Part shown: piece by piece, positions 12,310 to 25,475 of the stretch | Layout: every line of letters starts with the position of its first letter | Position numbering within the stretch: the stretch's first letter is position 1 | From: Eonycteris spelaea | Lineage: Eukaryota > Chordata > Mammalia > Chiroptera > Pteropodidae | Length of the DNA: 64,000 bases | Assembly: GCA_003508835.1 (NCBI GenBank) | Contig: PUFA01000022.1 | Location: 8,866,001 to 8,930,000, forward strand | Reading direction: 5' to 3' | Position numbers and translations under genes: made by a program | The notes under the pieces: generated by a model | What the model was told of the DNA's origin: nothing | Databases searched by the model: none | What the model saw: only the letters and a program-made list of their open reading frames with translations

Positions 12310-15300
12310 AAATCACTTAATGACTATGGCAGCATTTTGGATTTCTGGCGTTGGTTCACAGCAGTCAAGAGAAATTGCTTTCCAATATTATGATAAGGTA
12401 AGCTGCAGAGGTCTCCCGGGGGCGGCTGAGGGCTGCTGCGAGAAACAATTAGCTCTAATGTGCCCACCAAAATAATGGAGACATTATAACATGGCATTCA
12501 GTGATTGTAAAGCAAGCACGACATAAAAGTCCAAAGCAAGGTGGAGCTCTGCTGAGAATAAATGTGCAGCCTCAGTTCCTTGCTAGGATTTTTTGAGAGC
12601 TCACCATCTTCGCACAGACGCTCTGCTGTTGAAACTGCTCTCACAAAGACAGCCAGGCACGTGAGGAGAGGGGATGAGGAGAGGAGAAGGAAAACATCAT
12701 AAAGCAAATGCTCGCCCTACAACAATTGTCCAAAGAATTGTTTTAGTATGAATAGAGTCGGTGTTCACATTAGGGGAATAATTGAGTTAATTGCTCAAGA
12801 GTTAACATAGCCAGAGAAAATAAATGACCCCAAACACAATATACCATCCATTTGCCATTTGTTTGTTTCAAGGTAGTGAATACTCTTAGCATATTTCTAA
12901 ATAGCTTAATTCGTTGGAACCAAAATCATCACTGTGGAGAAAACAAGCCATCTCTAAGAGCATCTCTAATTCCTTTTTTATTTTTTTAAAGAGGCATAGG
13001 CCTAGGCGACTAAAAAATTGCTTTGAGGTGGACAATTGGTTCTCATTTCTCCTGGGCCTCGGCATTATTTTGTGAGTAGGCAATTCTTTTCACCTCTCTT
13101 TGCCTTAGATTATTCAGCTGCAAAATGGTCTGATGCCTGTTAGAAGTAATCACGTCCTCAATGACCGAATTTTGCAAACATGGAGTCAGGACGCTATAAA
13201 TTCCTCCAGCAATGCCAAACCTTCATTGTTTCTTTCCCCCTGGTACGGGAAGTTTGGGCCCCAAGGCTCTCTCCCCGCCAAGATATCTGCTGGTTTTCCA
13301 GCGTGAGGGGACTCCCCTGCAGTGCCTGTGGCCCCACTGCCGTGTTATTAACTCAGTGATGACGAGCGGTGTAGACGCCTCCGCTGGGCACTGCCCTGGA
13401 TGCTTGCTTCATACCCTGACTCTACCAAAAGAAAAAAAAAAAAGGTGTTCTCTTTCCTGGCCACAGTATATATAAAGATGACTGCCATTCACACAAATTG
13501 CTATGCCAAGCATAGACCATCAGGCCACAGGACCGTTGATGGCCCTTTCTTCTCACCTGCCTGAGATATTAGGCGATCATTCCAAAGCAGGATTTACTTC
13601 GGAGAGCCACACCCGTGGAAATTCTGCACACACAAAACACACTCGCGAGGACGGCAACATCGAAACTATAAGAAACCGGTGATTCTTCCTTGAAAACGAT
13701 GCTTTCTCCCGCTTGAGGAGGTGACGTTAAACTTATTACCTTTCTGGGGATTTCATTTCTAACCCAGAATTAATTTCTAATTCCAGAGAGTGACATCCTA
13801 GTATCAAGGTTATATCAAGACAACAGGGCTGATAAACTAATTTTCATGACCAAGAAAGATAATCAATAAGCAAAACAGAACATTGAATTCAGCGATATAC
13901 TGGGGGAGCCGGCACATCGAACATTTCCTGGATGTGAGCCGAGCTACTTCCCGAAATAAGAGACACGTTTTTCACCTTCTTCATCGAAGAAGAACCTCCA
14001 AAATACCAAAGGAGACACACTCTGTAAATGAACCTTTCCGATAGATTCGGAACATTTTCCGGGATGATGAACCTGAAGAAAAACCTGCAATTCAACGATG
14101 GCGTCCGAAGCTGGCCTGTCCCACTTAGAACACATCGTGCGCTGACCCAAAGGTGAAGCCGTACCTGCGAAGGCTGTCTGAACGCCAGCTCGCACAGCCT
14201 CATCTGCAAAGCTCGGCACTCTGGAGCTTAAAAGTCCCTGCTTAACAAATGGTGAGCAATTTAGCCCTCTGCACGAAGACAAGACCAAGGCCAAAGTCTA
14301 ACAATAGCTCCTCTCTCTGAGTCCTTGAATAAGTGCATGTGATCACAAAAAGAAAATACACTTTTATCTAGGTTGTTACTTTTTCCCTTTGCTGTCTTCT
14401 GTGGCTTTGCCTATAAGCTCAGAGTTTGTAGTTGAATTCGACAATTACTGAGCCAGTAGTGAATAATTAATGAACAGTCACCATACATGTTTGGGAAATT
14501 CTGACCCAATCTTTGAACAGATAGCCACACCACTAAAATAAATGACTTGTTCCACTCATTACCTGATCAGCATTTGTTTAGAGGTTCCTAGGTGCCCTAT
14601 CGAAATTCTAATCAGTTCTATTTAAATTACATTTTTTGCACTGCATTGTTATAAATGCTAATGTATGCCGAGAATGGAACAGCTTTATTTCTTACCTCCG
14701 AAAAAAAAATGAATAAAAACTCACTTCTACAGGGCATAAAAGATTATCGAGGGTTCAGTGACTATGGGATTTTGCACTTGCCAAAACACATCCTGAAGCT
14801 CAGAGCTGAAGCTTTAGGAGATGACAAGGACACTCGAATCCTCCCACAACAAAGCCGTCCCCATGAGGGGGCAGAGGACTGTCACAGCGGTGTGGGCAAC
14901 CACCACTGGGACCTTCCGACCGCTGGAGACCGGAGCAGTTTGGGGATGAGGAAGGAAAGGAAGAGCAAGGTCTCCCTGGCTGACCATAATGATGCAAAGA
15001 GTCTCAAAGACAAACGGTTATTTCAGAACCTCTGGGCAAGTTCCCCACATGAAATCTCTCCAAGCCTGGCGCCACATCCGCTTTGGCCAATGAGAATGTC
15101 CCTCTCCACCAGCCCACAGGCGGTGACAGCGCTACAGTATCAAACGGAGCCCCACATATTCTGGCACAATTGGTTTGGCCTCCGTACCGAGGTGCCTCGC
15201 TAAGCACCAAGAGCTGCTCCACCTGCAGGCAGCTTTGCTCTTTCTGATGTACAGGTGGAGCTGGGCCACTTGCAGATGGCCCCACGTCATCTGGGATCTA

Positions 15301-17434
15301 CAAGACCTTAGAAGTGAGGAAGAGTGAGAACGGTGTTCTAGCAACAGCTAGAAATCTCCTAACGAGCCCACAACAGTCCTACCTGTACGAATACGACAAC
15401 GCCCCGCACCGAGCCCAGGCCTGGTGTCCGCGGACGTCGTGAGCCGCCGCGATCCCGCCTGGCGTGGAAGGCGTGGAACTCAGAACTCATTGCCAGAAGT
15501 TTTTTTTAAAAAAAGCCGAGGGATTACCTTGAGAGGATTGAACTTCCACTGCAAGTCAGCAGCTGCTGGGGAGGCCGAGGCCACCTCAACCCTCGTGCAC
15601 CCCACAGTCCCTCGTGGAGGGGAGGCGGGATCAGCCTGGCTTAGGGCTGCGTGGCCGGGGGTGGGAAGCACAGCTTCACACGAGCATTTAACCTCTTTTA
15701 AGCGGTGTGGTGTGGCTGAGGCTTCAAACGAGGCTGGAACATGTTCTCGCTTATTATCGCCTTGATAACCTACCTGTTCTTGCGGCTAAGGACGGGTGCT
15801 GCGAAGAAGGGGGCCCGAGGAGGTGCAGCGGGAGAGGAGGGGCGGGTCACGCAGCGCACGGGGGGAGGGCGGCCGCCGTGTTCTTGTTGTCTGAGTGCAG
15901 CTGGGAGAAGGTGGGGTGGCTTGCTCCCTACATACTTCTCCATTTAAACAGGCACGGTGTTTTCCAGATCATACGGCTAATCACTCCACGGGAAAGGGAA
16001 AACAAGAATAGCTTTCATTCGTTTTCTTTGAAACCTTTTAATTAGTTTGAAGGCTTTTTTTTTTTTTTGTATGAAATACCTAAGTGGCATTTCTACAAGA
16101 ACTAAGGGTCAGAGAGAGGAGGGAGTGGAGATGCGAGAAGTGGGCAGAGCCAGGAACAGCTGTGCTCAGGTCATTGTGCGGAGACGATGATCACCTGGGA
16201 CAGAAAGTAGCTGCTCTGGGAGGCGTGGTTCTGAGAGAGAAGGCGGCTAAGGACACAGCCGCCCTGCTCCAGGGCTGAAACCAATCCTAAAAAAACAATC
16301 TCTTTTGAGAAACCGAGTGGCCCAGTGATGTTTCTCAATCTTGTTTAAGCTGTAATAACAATTGATTCTACTATAAAATCTTTCATCTGCCTTTCAAGTT
16401 TCTTGAACTAAACCCAAAGCAAAGCGTATGATGGGAGCATGTTTGTGCAAACAGCCCGACTGCCATTCCTACCGGCAGACACTCTAAAACCCTCCCGCCG
16501 CCCTCCTGCCCGGGCGGTTTTAAGCCTCATGACATTTCCAGCCAAATCCTTGTATCGCTTACATTTGAGTTGCAGAATCTCAATTTTTCTAATCCAAAAA
16601 AAGAAAATTAAGTCACAAGGGGAATATGTGCTGCTACTTTATTTTCTAGCAAATGTGTAGATTGTGAAGCGTGATCACCACTGGGATTATATTATTATTC
16701 ATTGCAGGAATTTAACATTAACTATATGGCCACAATTTCCTAATTTATCCAAAAATAAATGATACGGGGGGCGTTCCAAAATCATAGTTACCGTTGAGTC
16801 CAGGCCAATCATTTGGCGTTTCATTTCAAAAGGTGATGTTCTCAATCAAAATCTTGTATTAGAAATATGAAGAGAGGTCAAATGAGAAGACACAGCCCAT
16901 CTGTGAAGTGATTCACATGTTTAACACGTCGGTTTAGCCTCCATCCACATCAGTTATAAAAATATTGAACCAAGCCAAAGGTAATCTCATTCCAGATTAA
17001 AATAAGTAATTAATCAATATATCTTACTGTTCAACCTCTTTAACAATTCCTTAAAAGATGAAACACCATGATATATCTCTTAAACGTGAAGATGGCATAA
17101 AGCTAGGAGAGAGAGATAATATTTTGATTCCACATGACTCAAAAGTTCGTGCCAGGCTGAGCAACGCAGAGATTTCACACACGATATCGTGGGAATAAAT
17201 GTAGCCCTGCGTTTGAGTTCGAAAAGCCATTTTAAGTGCATTACGCTTTACCAGAAATCATGTGGAAAATCAGTCAGGCTCTTACTTTGCCATAAAATCA
17301 ACATAAGCCAGTGTGATATGGCTCCTCAAAAATGCTAATTCGGTTTCAGATGTGATTAATAGACATCTAGTCCAAACCAGGAGAGGCACCACTTTCATTG
17401 CATAGTGGTCCGACATCACATCTCTAGGACAGAG

Positions 17435-17625
17435 AAGTTAATGCAATCTCTTTCACCAACTACGTGAATCTGAACTAGTCACGTGATTTGAGCCCTTGTG
17501 TTCTCATCTGAACATGGAAATAATAAGAGCTGACAACATATTCCCATAAAATTGTGGTAAAATCAAATGAGACCATTTCCATAAAAAGTATTTTAAAAAT
17601 TATAAAGTATAATTTCGCTGGGCAT
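17435..17625 (+). mobile_element. MIR SINE
   Basis: Sense MIR. It shows CTAGTCACGTGATTTGAGCC, then CTTGTGTTCTCATCTGAAC (the CTCAGTTTCCTCATCTGTAAA block), AATAATAAGAGCTGAC and GTGGTAAAATCAAATGAG leading to the 3' part. Confidence 0.75.
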
Positions 17626-18232
17626 CTGCTGTTTGTTACCCAACCGCCATGCACCTCTTCCTGATAAATGCAATCCAACTCTCCTTTGGGGAGCCTCTCG
17701 CCACCAGTCTTCACTGTGCGGTCAGCCCTGACTGGCCGCGGCCACTGAAATCGGTTTAGGAACGGGCCCTTAACCCGATCAGGGCCACGGAGACAGGGGG
17801 GAGGCTATGCGATAGCTTTTGGGAAAAAAAATCAGCTCTCGCTCCTTTCCTGCATTTGGTCATATAAGAAGGGGAGTCCTGGGATGACATCCTACTCCCC
17901 AGGAGGGCGTCAGCCTGAAGATGAAGCTGATACACGGAAGATGGCAGAAGTGAAAGAGATAAGACACTAAGACCTCGTTGGATACCCGTCCTCCAGATGA
18001 AGCCCGCTCTCCCCTGGACCATGCTGTGTTCTAAGCATAGACTCCCTTTTTAAGTCAATCTGAGCACGGTGATTCTGTCACTAGCAACCGGAAGCATCCT
18101 GCGACTATCCACTTGGAAAATCCAGTTATTTGGGGATAGGAAAATAATAAATGAGAGAGATTTCAAATGAAGATATATATATCTCTTCAACAAAAAAATC
18201 AAATCTGTGTTTAAATTGTGTTTGGCTCTTAC

Positions 18233-18278
18233 GATTGTTAGACTGTGTTAGATTGTTAGATTGCTATGTTAGATTGTT
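18233..18278. repeat. Short GATTGTTAGA minisatellite
   Basis: Roughly two and a half units of about 18-20 bp built on GATTGTTAGA(C/T)TG...GTTA. It lies within AT-rich single-copy DNA. Confidence 0.75.
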
Positions 18279-18711
18279 TCCCAAAACAAGCAAAATGTCA
18301 GGATTGACTATGCATTGGATTCTAAGGAATTACACAAAAATTGTGTTCCAAAGAGAGCTTTTCAGCATTCTGCTGTTGGGAAAGCCATGTTTCCAGCCTG
18401 CCCCGTCTTGTCCTCCTGCTGAGCTAATGGCCCCATCTCCGGCGGAAACAGCGGTGCCCGCGTCTGATTGATGGAACCTGCCTCCCCACCTTTCTTAATG
18501 GCTTCCTCCCATTGCGATTTCAATCAGAACATTGCGGGGAACCCCTCCTGGGGCCTCTCCGGGACCACTTCTATTGCCATTTTTTATATACTCCTCCTCA
18601 AGAAGAGAAAAGCTAAAGAAATGTCTCCACGCTCGAAGGCTGAAATCAACGTGGAATGTGAGGCATCTCTAGCACTTTCTAGCCAGAAAGGGCCAACAGC
18701 CATCCACCAGC

Positions 18712-18906
18712 CCGGGCGTCGGCAATGGGCTAAATCCAGCCCGCGTTCCGGTAAATAAAATTTGACCTGAGCGCAGCCATGCCCATTTGTCACAGACTGT
18801 CTATGGCTCCTTTCACACTATAATGGCAGAGTTGAGAACCATATGGCCCCAAAGCCTAAAATATTTATATCTGGCCCTTTGTAAAAAAGTTTGCAGACTT
18901 CTAATC
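18712..18906 (+). mobile_element. hAT-Charlie MITE of the GGCAA...GTAAATAAA family
   Basis: Blocks in order: TCGGCAATGGGCTAAATCC, AGCCCGCGTTC, GTAAATAAAATTTGAC, TGTCTATGGCTCC, ATGGCAGAGTTGAG, CCATATGGCCCCAAAGCC, TAAAATATTTATATCTGGCCC and AAAGTTTGCAGACTTC. This is a near-complete copy. A second member is at 24.77 kb in the same orientation. Confidence 0.88.
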
Positions 18907-19229
18907 TAATGCAATCATTTAGTTTTTAAAAAGAACCTTAGACCCAGAAAGGCTAGCTAATAGCAAATGAGAGGCCAAACTCAAATTCGTTCCATGTGGT
19001 GGTATTTTTAATGTTCTCCCCTCATCCATCTGCTAAGTTAGAGGTGGCTGGTAGGCAGTAATTGTGACTCATTTCTGTTAAAACAAGTTAAATAAATGCA
19101 AAGGGACCGGGGAAATGGGGGATTCCTTCGGAGACTTCTCGTCTATGAGAATCATCCCTCTCCTGCCTCCATAGCCTCCAAATATTTGTAGCCACAAACC
19201 AATCCTTCTCCACTGGACATCACGCTACG

Positions 19230-19338
19230 ATCTGTGAAGTCATCTGTAAAATGACATAAGAGTATCCACCTCCCAGAGTTGTGATGGTCAAATGAAATGA
19301 AGTGTGTAAAGCCTGTAGCACAGTACCTTCAGTAGTTT

Positions 19339-19340
<2 letters not shown>
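19230..19340 (+). mobile_element. MIR SINE 3' part
   Basis: Contains TCATCTGTAAAATGACATAA, CACCTCCCAGAGTTGTGATG, GTCAAATGAAATGA, TGTGTAAAGCCTGTAGCAC and AGTACCTTCAGTAG. These correspond to the central and 3' MIR blocks. Confidence 0.85.

Positions 19341-19379
<39 letters not shown>
19339..19379. repeat. CAT microsatellite
   Basis: About 13 uninterrupted CAT units placed directly at the 3' end of the MIR at 19.23 kb. It probably grew from the end of that SINE. Confidence 0.95.
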
Positions 19380-19384
19380 GAAAA

Positions 19385-22300
19385 GGGAGGATCCTGATGT
19401 ATAACTGGGTATTGTGGGGATATGCAATTACTGGAGATTTCTCTTAGATCCCTGCACAGGTGATGGAGAAAAACAGAAGAGAGTGGGGTTCCAACACTCG
19501 GCTTCTGCGAACAAGTAAATTCATATTCAATTGCCATCACCTAAGAAAGTCAGAGCACGAGTGGGGGAAACATTCGCCCAGATGCCAAGAGCACTGGGAG
19601 GAGAGAGAGGATCTTCTTCCCTGGGACTACAAGGCATTACAAATGTCAACACAAATAAACTAAAAACTTAGCCATGTGTCAAACAGTGTGTGTACGGTGC
19701 GGCCAAGGGCACCTGTCCTGATTGTCCCCGTGATGGGGAGGCCCCACATGATACCAGGGGCTCCCCTCAGGCCACGCGGGTCTAGTCTAATTAATCCTCC
19801 TTTAGAGTTTAAGGCCATAACTCTCGGTCAGTAAGAATTTACTGTCGTCGCTCAACAACATACCATGTACACTGCATGACACACTCTTAACTAGGGGCGA
19901 AATATTTGTCATTCATGCCATCCTTTTGCCAAAGAATTATGCTCACAATGTCATGCTGCATTTGAATACTACCTACTATGAGCATCAGAAGGGAAGAAGT
20001 ACACCTTACACCCGAGCAGTGGGAACAGCCAAGAACTCCTCCTCCTTTCTGGTCTAAGATGGCAGGTGGCAATCTCCTTCGAGATAAATGCCCCTTTGAA
20101 CCTAACAGGGCCTTTTAGCGCGATGTGGTCTACCCTCGGTCCTACCCAATTTCTTTTGCGACACTCATCACAAGGAGCAAAATTCTGCAAGTGTTGCCTC
20201 GCCCGTATTGGGAATCCAGCCCCCTAAGTGGCCCTCTGCAATGGGCTAAACTCATCTGCGTACGCCCTGGCAGCCAGAACAGAGAAGTGGGGCTAAAAAC
20301 GAATACACTCCGTCGTTAGGGAGGCCTTTCCCATCCCAGGCCCCACCCCGACTGCCTCCATCTGCGTTTGATCTTCTGCTGTATGAGAACTCACACGGTG
20401 GCGGGCCTGTTATTTTTTAAAATCTCTTCGTAGCGTCTAGACCCAGAACTGCCTCATCACGATCCTCCTCACCAAACGAGGACACTTCACATTGAAAATG
20501 GATATGGTTTTCAGCCAGCACCAAATGTCTCTCCTTCTGCCTTTTTGTCTTTCCGATCAATCAGAACACGTGAAACTCCCAAATGAAGAATCACACACCG
20601 CTCAGGTTCCTTTCATCTCCTAACATATGTCATGAAGGAGGGAAGAAAAAAAGCACCCGATCCCCAGCTTCAATCAGCAGTTCGTTTCTCTGCAGCTTGA
20701 ATCTTAAACCCAGAGGGACGCTGACGAGGGTTGAGTGGGGCCGGCTCCTGGGAACATAATAGGTATGCACCGCATACCTGAGTCTTGGGTCGTTATCTCC
20801 CCTGCCAGCTCTTCTGTATTATATATAATGAGATCATTACCAGGCAGCTCTTCCAATTTTATTCAGACTTTAATATTTTTTGAAGAAGTAAAAAAAAAAA
20901 AAAATAGCATACAAAAGGGTTTGTGATGCCAACTCAATCAGACGTGCTGTTGATGGGAAATTATTCAAGTGCGAGCCAGAGCAGGGGAAAAATAATTTCA
21001 GAGAGGTGTCTGTCAAAGCCGAGTTCTCCTGTGATGATATTTCCAGTGAATGTGTTGAAGTGTCCAGAGGTGAGCGAGGAAAATAACAACTAGCAGGAGA
21101 GAGGGCTGTGTCTAGGATGAAAACGGAGGTGTGTTCGGCCTAAGCATCCGGGCAGGTAGGGCGGGGCCTCCCACTGAGACTGCCTTCCAAGGGTTCCTCA
21201 GCTAATTAGACCAGGGAAGCAGCAAAGTGCATGGGCTTCCCCAGGCGCAGGCAGGTGTCAGAATTTAACCCTTTGGTGGGTGTTATTCTTTCCGTGACTG
21301 AAATCGGGTGTGGGGAAGGTATGCAAGATGCTTCTCTTCTTCCACAACAGGCTGCTTTACTTTAAAAAAGGACTTTCTCGCCATTCCTGTTGCCTCTGCT
21401 GGAAAAAAAATATGGCAGGGGTTTTCTTTCCCAACGTCCCCATTCGTAAAAGCAGCTAAAATGTCAGTGCCCCTGCTAATGAAATATTCTGGCTAAAGTT
21501 TAATAAACCATACTCTATTCATTTTCAGCAAATTAGAAAATCAAATGGAAGGACTCAAATACTAAGACTGAACAAAAGGAATCGTCCTTTGATAATCCAG
21601 ACGGCACCTCAGGATTACTCCTAGCCTTGGATGCCAATTACGAAAGTCGTTCATCACTGGCCAGCATGTTTAGAAATGCGCCTTACTAATGTGAGCTCTC
21701 TGGATGTCTGAACTTAGGATAACGTGAACTTACTCTTCATTTCTAGGATCTCTGGTTTATCCTGAGATTACAACCCCAAGAAGAGCATCGTCTTAGCTAT
21801 TAGCTATCAGTCCTAAACTGCAGGTGAAAATAGCAGTTGGAGAAGGAATGGAGACTTGTCATAATAAACAAGAAACCAAAGGATTCTGGGTCCTTTTTTG
21901 TGGTCACTGCAAAGCACCTGTTTTTCTCCCCCTAGCATTTTCTAACAGTATAAACCAAAATAACAGTGGAAGAAATTTTACAAAATGCACAGTCTATCCA
22001 CTGAGCCCCCAAACATTTGGGTTGGCAGAAGTTTTATCATTTGTATTGTCTTACGTTAAAGAGATAGCTTGTAATGGTTAGTAGTTCGTTCTGGTAAAAC
22101 TGTTAAGATACTTAGGCGATTTTTCAGTTTCTAGAGAAAGAAAAGAGGAAGACAGGTAGGGAGGATAGTGATCTCACGTCTCCATGAAATATAGTTAGCT
22201 CTGCCATGATCTATATAGTGTAGGCAAAGAATTGCATCAAAGAATGGTACAGTCCTAAAAACTTTTAAACTTAAAAGAGGCTTAAACAGGAAAATGGAAA

Positions 22301-22480
22301 TGATTTTCTCTCCCTACCTAAATCCACCATACCTAGTCATAGCAATCATAAGATTAACTTCCTGAAAAGAAGCAGCTCGAGTAGGAATTATTAAATTGCT
22401 CTACCATTCACTATTTTGCGTTAGCGAGGTGTGTGTGAGTTTGTGTGTAGAGAGAAGTTTTTCATTTACCATTAACACGG
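19385..22480. other. Single-copy DNA, nothing certain
   Basis: No clear repeat or gene. The stretch 20930-21080 is AT-rich and has a TGATGGGAAATTATTCAAG-type texture like conserved enhancers. A cluster of ATAT and A runs lies near 20.8-20.9 kb. Confidence 0.45.
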
Positions 22481-22839
22481 ACTCCCCAGAGGAGCACGAC
22501 CCTGTTAGTGGTCCCCCTCTGCCTCCCTCATCTCTTTACCTAGCTTTTGGTCATCCCTCAGTCTCAAAAGAGAAGTCTCTCTTTTCTCAAAAACCAACTG
22601 CCTCGCCAGCATCCTCAACCTCGTCTACTGGTCCTCTCCTTCTCTCATCATATATGCTCGTGTTCCTCTTCTAGGCGAAATCCCCCGAGGCTGGCCATCG
22701 GAGGTGCGGGTTCCAGCCCCCACTCTTCAGGTGCCTGCCATGAGCCCAGCCAGACCGCCAGAAGCATCGTTTCTTTTCAGGCTGTTTTCATGACTCAGCC
22801 CTGTGCTACCTCCTGAAAATATTGCTTTGTTTTAACCCA

Positions 22840-23100
22840 CTCTTCAACATCCAAGCCTTCATTATCTCACCACCATTCTCTCCTTCGATAGCTAAAATAC
22901 CGCTTTCACATCCACCACTCCACCGAAATTACTGTTCAAGATCAGATGTTTGCCAAATCAAATAGGCTGTATTGACTCTTAACCCTGTGGACTTTGGGGG
23001 TACAGCTGACGTGACCGAGAAACTCTTCCTACAGCATTTTCACTGAACTCCCACACTGTCTGTTCCCTCTGCCACAACTTTGTCCGGTCCTATCCGTCCG
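22840..23100 (+). mobile_element. L2 LINE ORF2 fragment
   Basis: Sense L2 reverse-transcriptase region. Recognisable blocks are CACCACTCCACCGAAATTAC followed by TGTTCAAG, TTTGCCAAATCAAATAGG, and TACAGCATTTTCACTG...ACACTG. The C/T-rich DNA upstream (22.5-22.84 kb) may be part of the same element but is too diverged to assign. Confidence 0.6.
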
Positions 23101-23109
23101 CTACGGCGC

Positions 23110-24765
23110 ATTCAGCTTTACCCGCAGCTGGGCAGCCAGGCATAGGTGTGGGGGCTTCGGAGAGGAGATACAGCCTCCGAACCCCACAGTCCCCTCCACT
23201 ACCACACGCACAGCACGCCTCTGCGCCACACATGTGACCGAAGAGTCATCTCTTTCGGTTAAAGCACTGCGTTCACAGACTCTTCTGCTTAAAAAGTAAA
23301 TAAGTGCCTGTAAAAGCTTGTACATTCATTCATCATGTATTAATACAAAATTAAAAATTAAACGTTAGCTTAGAAATCAGGGAGTGGCAGCCTGAAGAAA
23401 CAGAATATAAAATGGGTTGATTTTGAAGGATTGTCTACTGTCTAAAGAAATGCATAATACCTACGGAAGCACTGCTCACATAATTAAAGCACTATAAAAT
23501 TTGCCATAATTGACAACTGGCGAGGTAAAACCCTACGAGGTCTCCAAGAACTCCAATTAAAGATGACAAATTTGATGCCCCCTCAGAGAGTCAAAGGTCC
23601 ATAGTAAAAAGGATTCTGGGAAAGTTAATTATCAACATCTGGCTATGAAGTTTCCAAAATATGATGATTTACCATCAGAAATATGAGCAAGAACTTTCCT
23701 TTTCTACTAATCGTATGGTGCTCTGTAACTCCCCTCCCAACTCTAAGCAGAGAAAACTGGTCATGGGTTTCTGCTGAGGCACGGGTCCTTTTCCCCAGAT
23801 AGCTTTCTCTGCACACGGGCTCTGTGGGAACTCTCAACCCTATACATCATTGCTGTTGACAAGTCTTGGAGCCTCACCCTACTGATTAGCTCTACCATTT
23901 AGACTATTATTGTCAATCACCAAGCTTTGTATAAAGCAACCGACTATCCACTTATCAGCGTTCACTCCTTAATTTTTATGGCTGCCCAGGGTGCTACTTT
24001 GCTGCAGTCCCAGGGCCTAGATCAGTGGGTGGGAAATAAACGGTCTCAATACTTCTGTGAAAGTGGCCAAGGTTACATCTCTCTCTCCTCTGCCTGCAAA
24101 ATGTGCTCTGGCACCCGATTAATAGGATTACACCTCCACTCGGGGCAAAGTGCCACCTTTAATCATTTCCAGAAGTGGCCTTCTTCTTGGTAGCTTCGTG
24201 AACAACAGGAAAAAGATCACCAGGCGGTGTCAAAGACCAACAATGCCTTGTCGCTGAAGCCCTTCTCATGAAGGGTCTCAGGAATCGGATCAAGGGCACG
24301 GCAGTCTGGTAAAAGAAAACTTGAAAACTGTCAGCATTTGTAATAAGGGAAACTGTGCAAATCCTGTCGATAGCAGAACCATACAGCATTTGCAAATATC
24401 CATTATGTTGTTTGCCAACATCATGAAATTAAATCCAAGGACAGCACAGAAATGGAGTGTATTGTGGATCTGCCTGTGAGGCGATTCCTGGGTTCTTTGC
24501 CTCTTTGTGAACCTGACTGGTCGTGTTTTGTGCAGAAAGCAAGCTATGGTCAGAGGGCAAAATAAATAAATAAACAGAAAGATGCTCTTGCCTTGCTCTT
24601 GGTAAACTCTACCATGAACAGTGTGAAGATAGAAAACAGCATCTAAGGTGACTTACTTAGATCTTCTTTCTATGAGAAAAGGCACCTGTCCTCTTTATCT
24701 CTATCAACAAGGTGGCTTCTTCCAGAGGCCACAAAGCAGGAATTCTCAGTTGCCCTACAACAAGC
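23110..24765. other. Single-copy DNA, nothing recognised
   Basis: Balanced composition, with short frames of 60-90 codons on both strands and no domain. No repeat family recognised. Confidence 0.5.
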
Positions 24766-24767
24766 AT

Positions 24768-24988
24768 TGACAAACTGTGACCCACAGGCACAAGTCTGGC
24801 CCACCGCCTGTGTTTGTAAATAAAGTTTTATTGGAACACAGCCACACTCCTTCATTACATGTTGTCTACGGCTGTTTTCCTGCTACAGGGGCAAAGTTGA
24901 GTAGTTACAACAGAGGTTTTGGGCAGCAATGTCTAAGATATTAACTATTTGACCCTTAATTAAAAAGTCTGACTCCCACCATCTCCTC
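24768..24988 (+). mobile_element. hAT-Charlie MITE, second copy of the 18.7-kb family
   Basis: Blocks: GACAAACTGTGACCCACAGG, CTGGCCCACCGCCTG, GTAAATAAAGTTTTATTGG, AACACAGCCACACTCC, TGTCTACGGCTG, GCAAAGTTGAGTAGTTAC, and a CTATTTGACCC...AAAAAGTCTGAC end. It is less diverged in the middle than the copy at 18.7 kb. Confidence 0.9.
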
Positions 24989-24999
24989 TATGGCAAAAT

Positions 25000-25205
25000 T
25001 TAAAATAATTACAATAACGGCCAATGTTTATCAAATTCTTCAACATGCAACGCATTATTAAACACACTACCTGACTTAGATCACTAAATCTCCACAACTG
25101 CTCTATAAAAAAGGTAGTTTTTTTCCTCCCATCTTTAAATGAAGGGCCTGAGGCTTGCAGAGCTAATAAGGTCCCAGGACTGGGAAGCAGGGGCCTGGAT
25201 GTGAA
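25000..25205 (-). mobile_element. MIR SINE
   Basis: Antisense MIR. It shows CAATGTTTATCAAATTC, GATCACTAAATCTCCACAAC, CCTCCCATCTTTAAATGAAG, CCTGAGGCTTGCAGAGCTAA and GGCCTGGATGTGAAGCC. Essentially full span. Confidence 0.85.
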
Positions 25206-25259
25206 GCCTGTCAACGCGACTCCCAGGGCCACCTCTGGACCTGTAAACAATATTTCCTC

Positions 25260-25475
25260 TAACATAATAATAAGAGCTACCATTTCCAAGTTTTTTACTG
25301 TATACTGGTCTTTGCATAGAGTGTCCCTAAAGCTCACCATTGCCCACATTTATACTTTCCAAAGATTAGGGAACAGATTGGTTAAATAATTTACCTAAGA
25401 ACAGGCAGCTAAGAGTAGAAGATCCTACGTTCAGATTCAGACACCATAGCTCTTTCTTTACCTATACCACTTCAT
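25260..25475 (-). mobile_element. MIR SINE, second in tandem
   Basis: Antisense MIR directly after another antisense MIR. Blocks: TAAGAGCTACCATTTCC, TGTCCCTAAAGCTCACC, CAGATTGGTTAAATAATTTACC, AGGCAGCTAAGAGTAG, TTCAGATTCAGACACC and CTCTTTCTTTACC. The two copies are independent insertions, judging by their different divergence. Confidence 0.85.

Larger units (their letters stand above)
11570..17430. other. Repeat-poor, AT-rich single-copy block
   Basis: About 5.9 kb in which I recognise no clear transposon beyond short A/T runs and a possible MIR remnant near 13.09-13.16 kb. Sub-blocks near 12.2-12.8, 14.3-14.65 and 16.67-17.3 kb are dense in ATTA/TAAT, ATAAAT and CAATTA words. The only long frame (182 codons at 14655-15203) has no recognisable domain. 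Repeat-poor AT-rich blocks of this kind often hold developmental enhancers, but that is inference. Confidence 0.45.

Noticed and set aside
16750..16860. Mariner-type element suggested by GGGGGGCGTTCCAAAA
   Set aside because: Only the first word resembles a mariner end. I could not find a matching second end or internal blocks.
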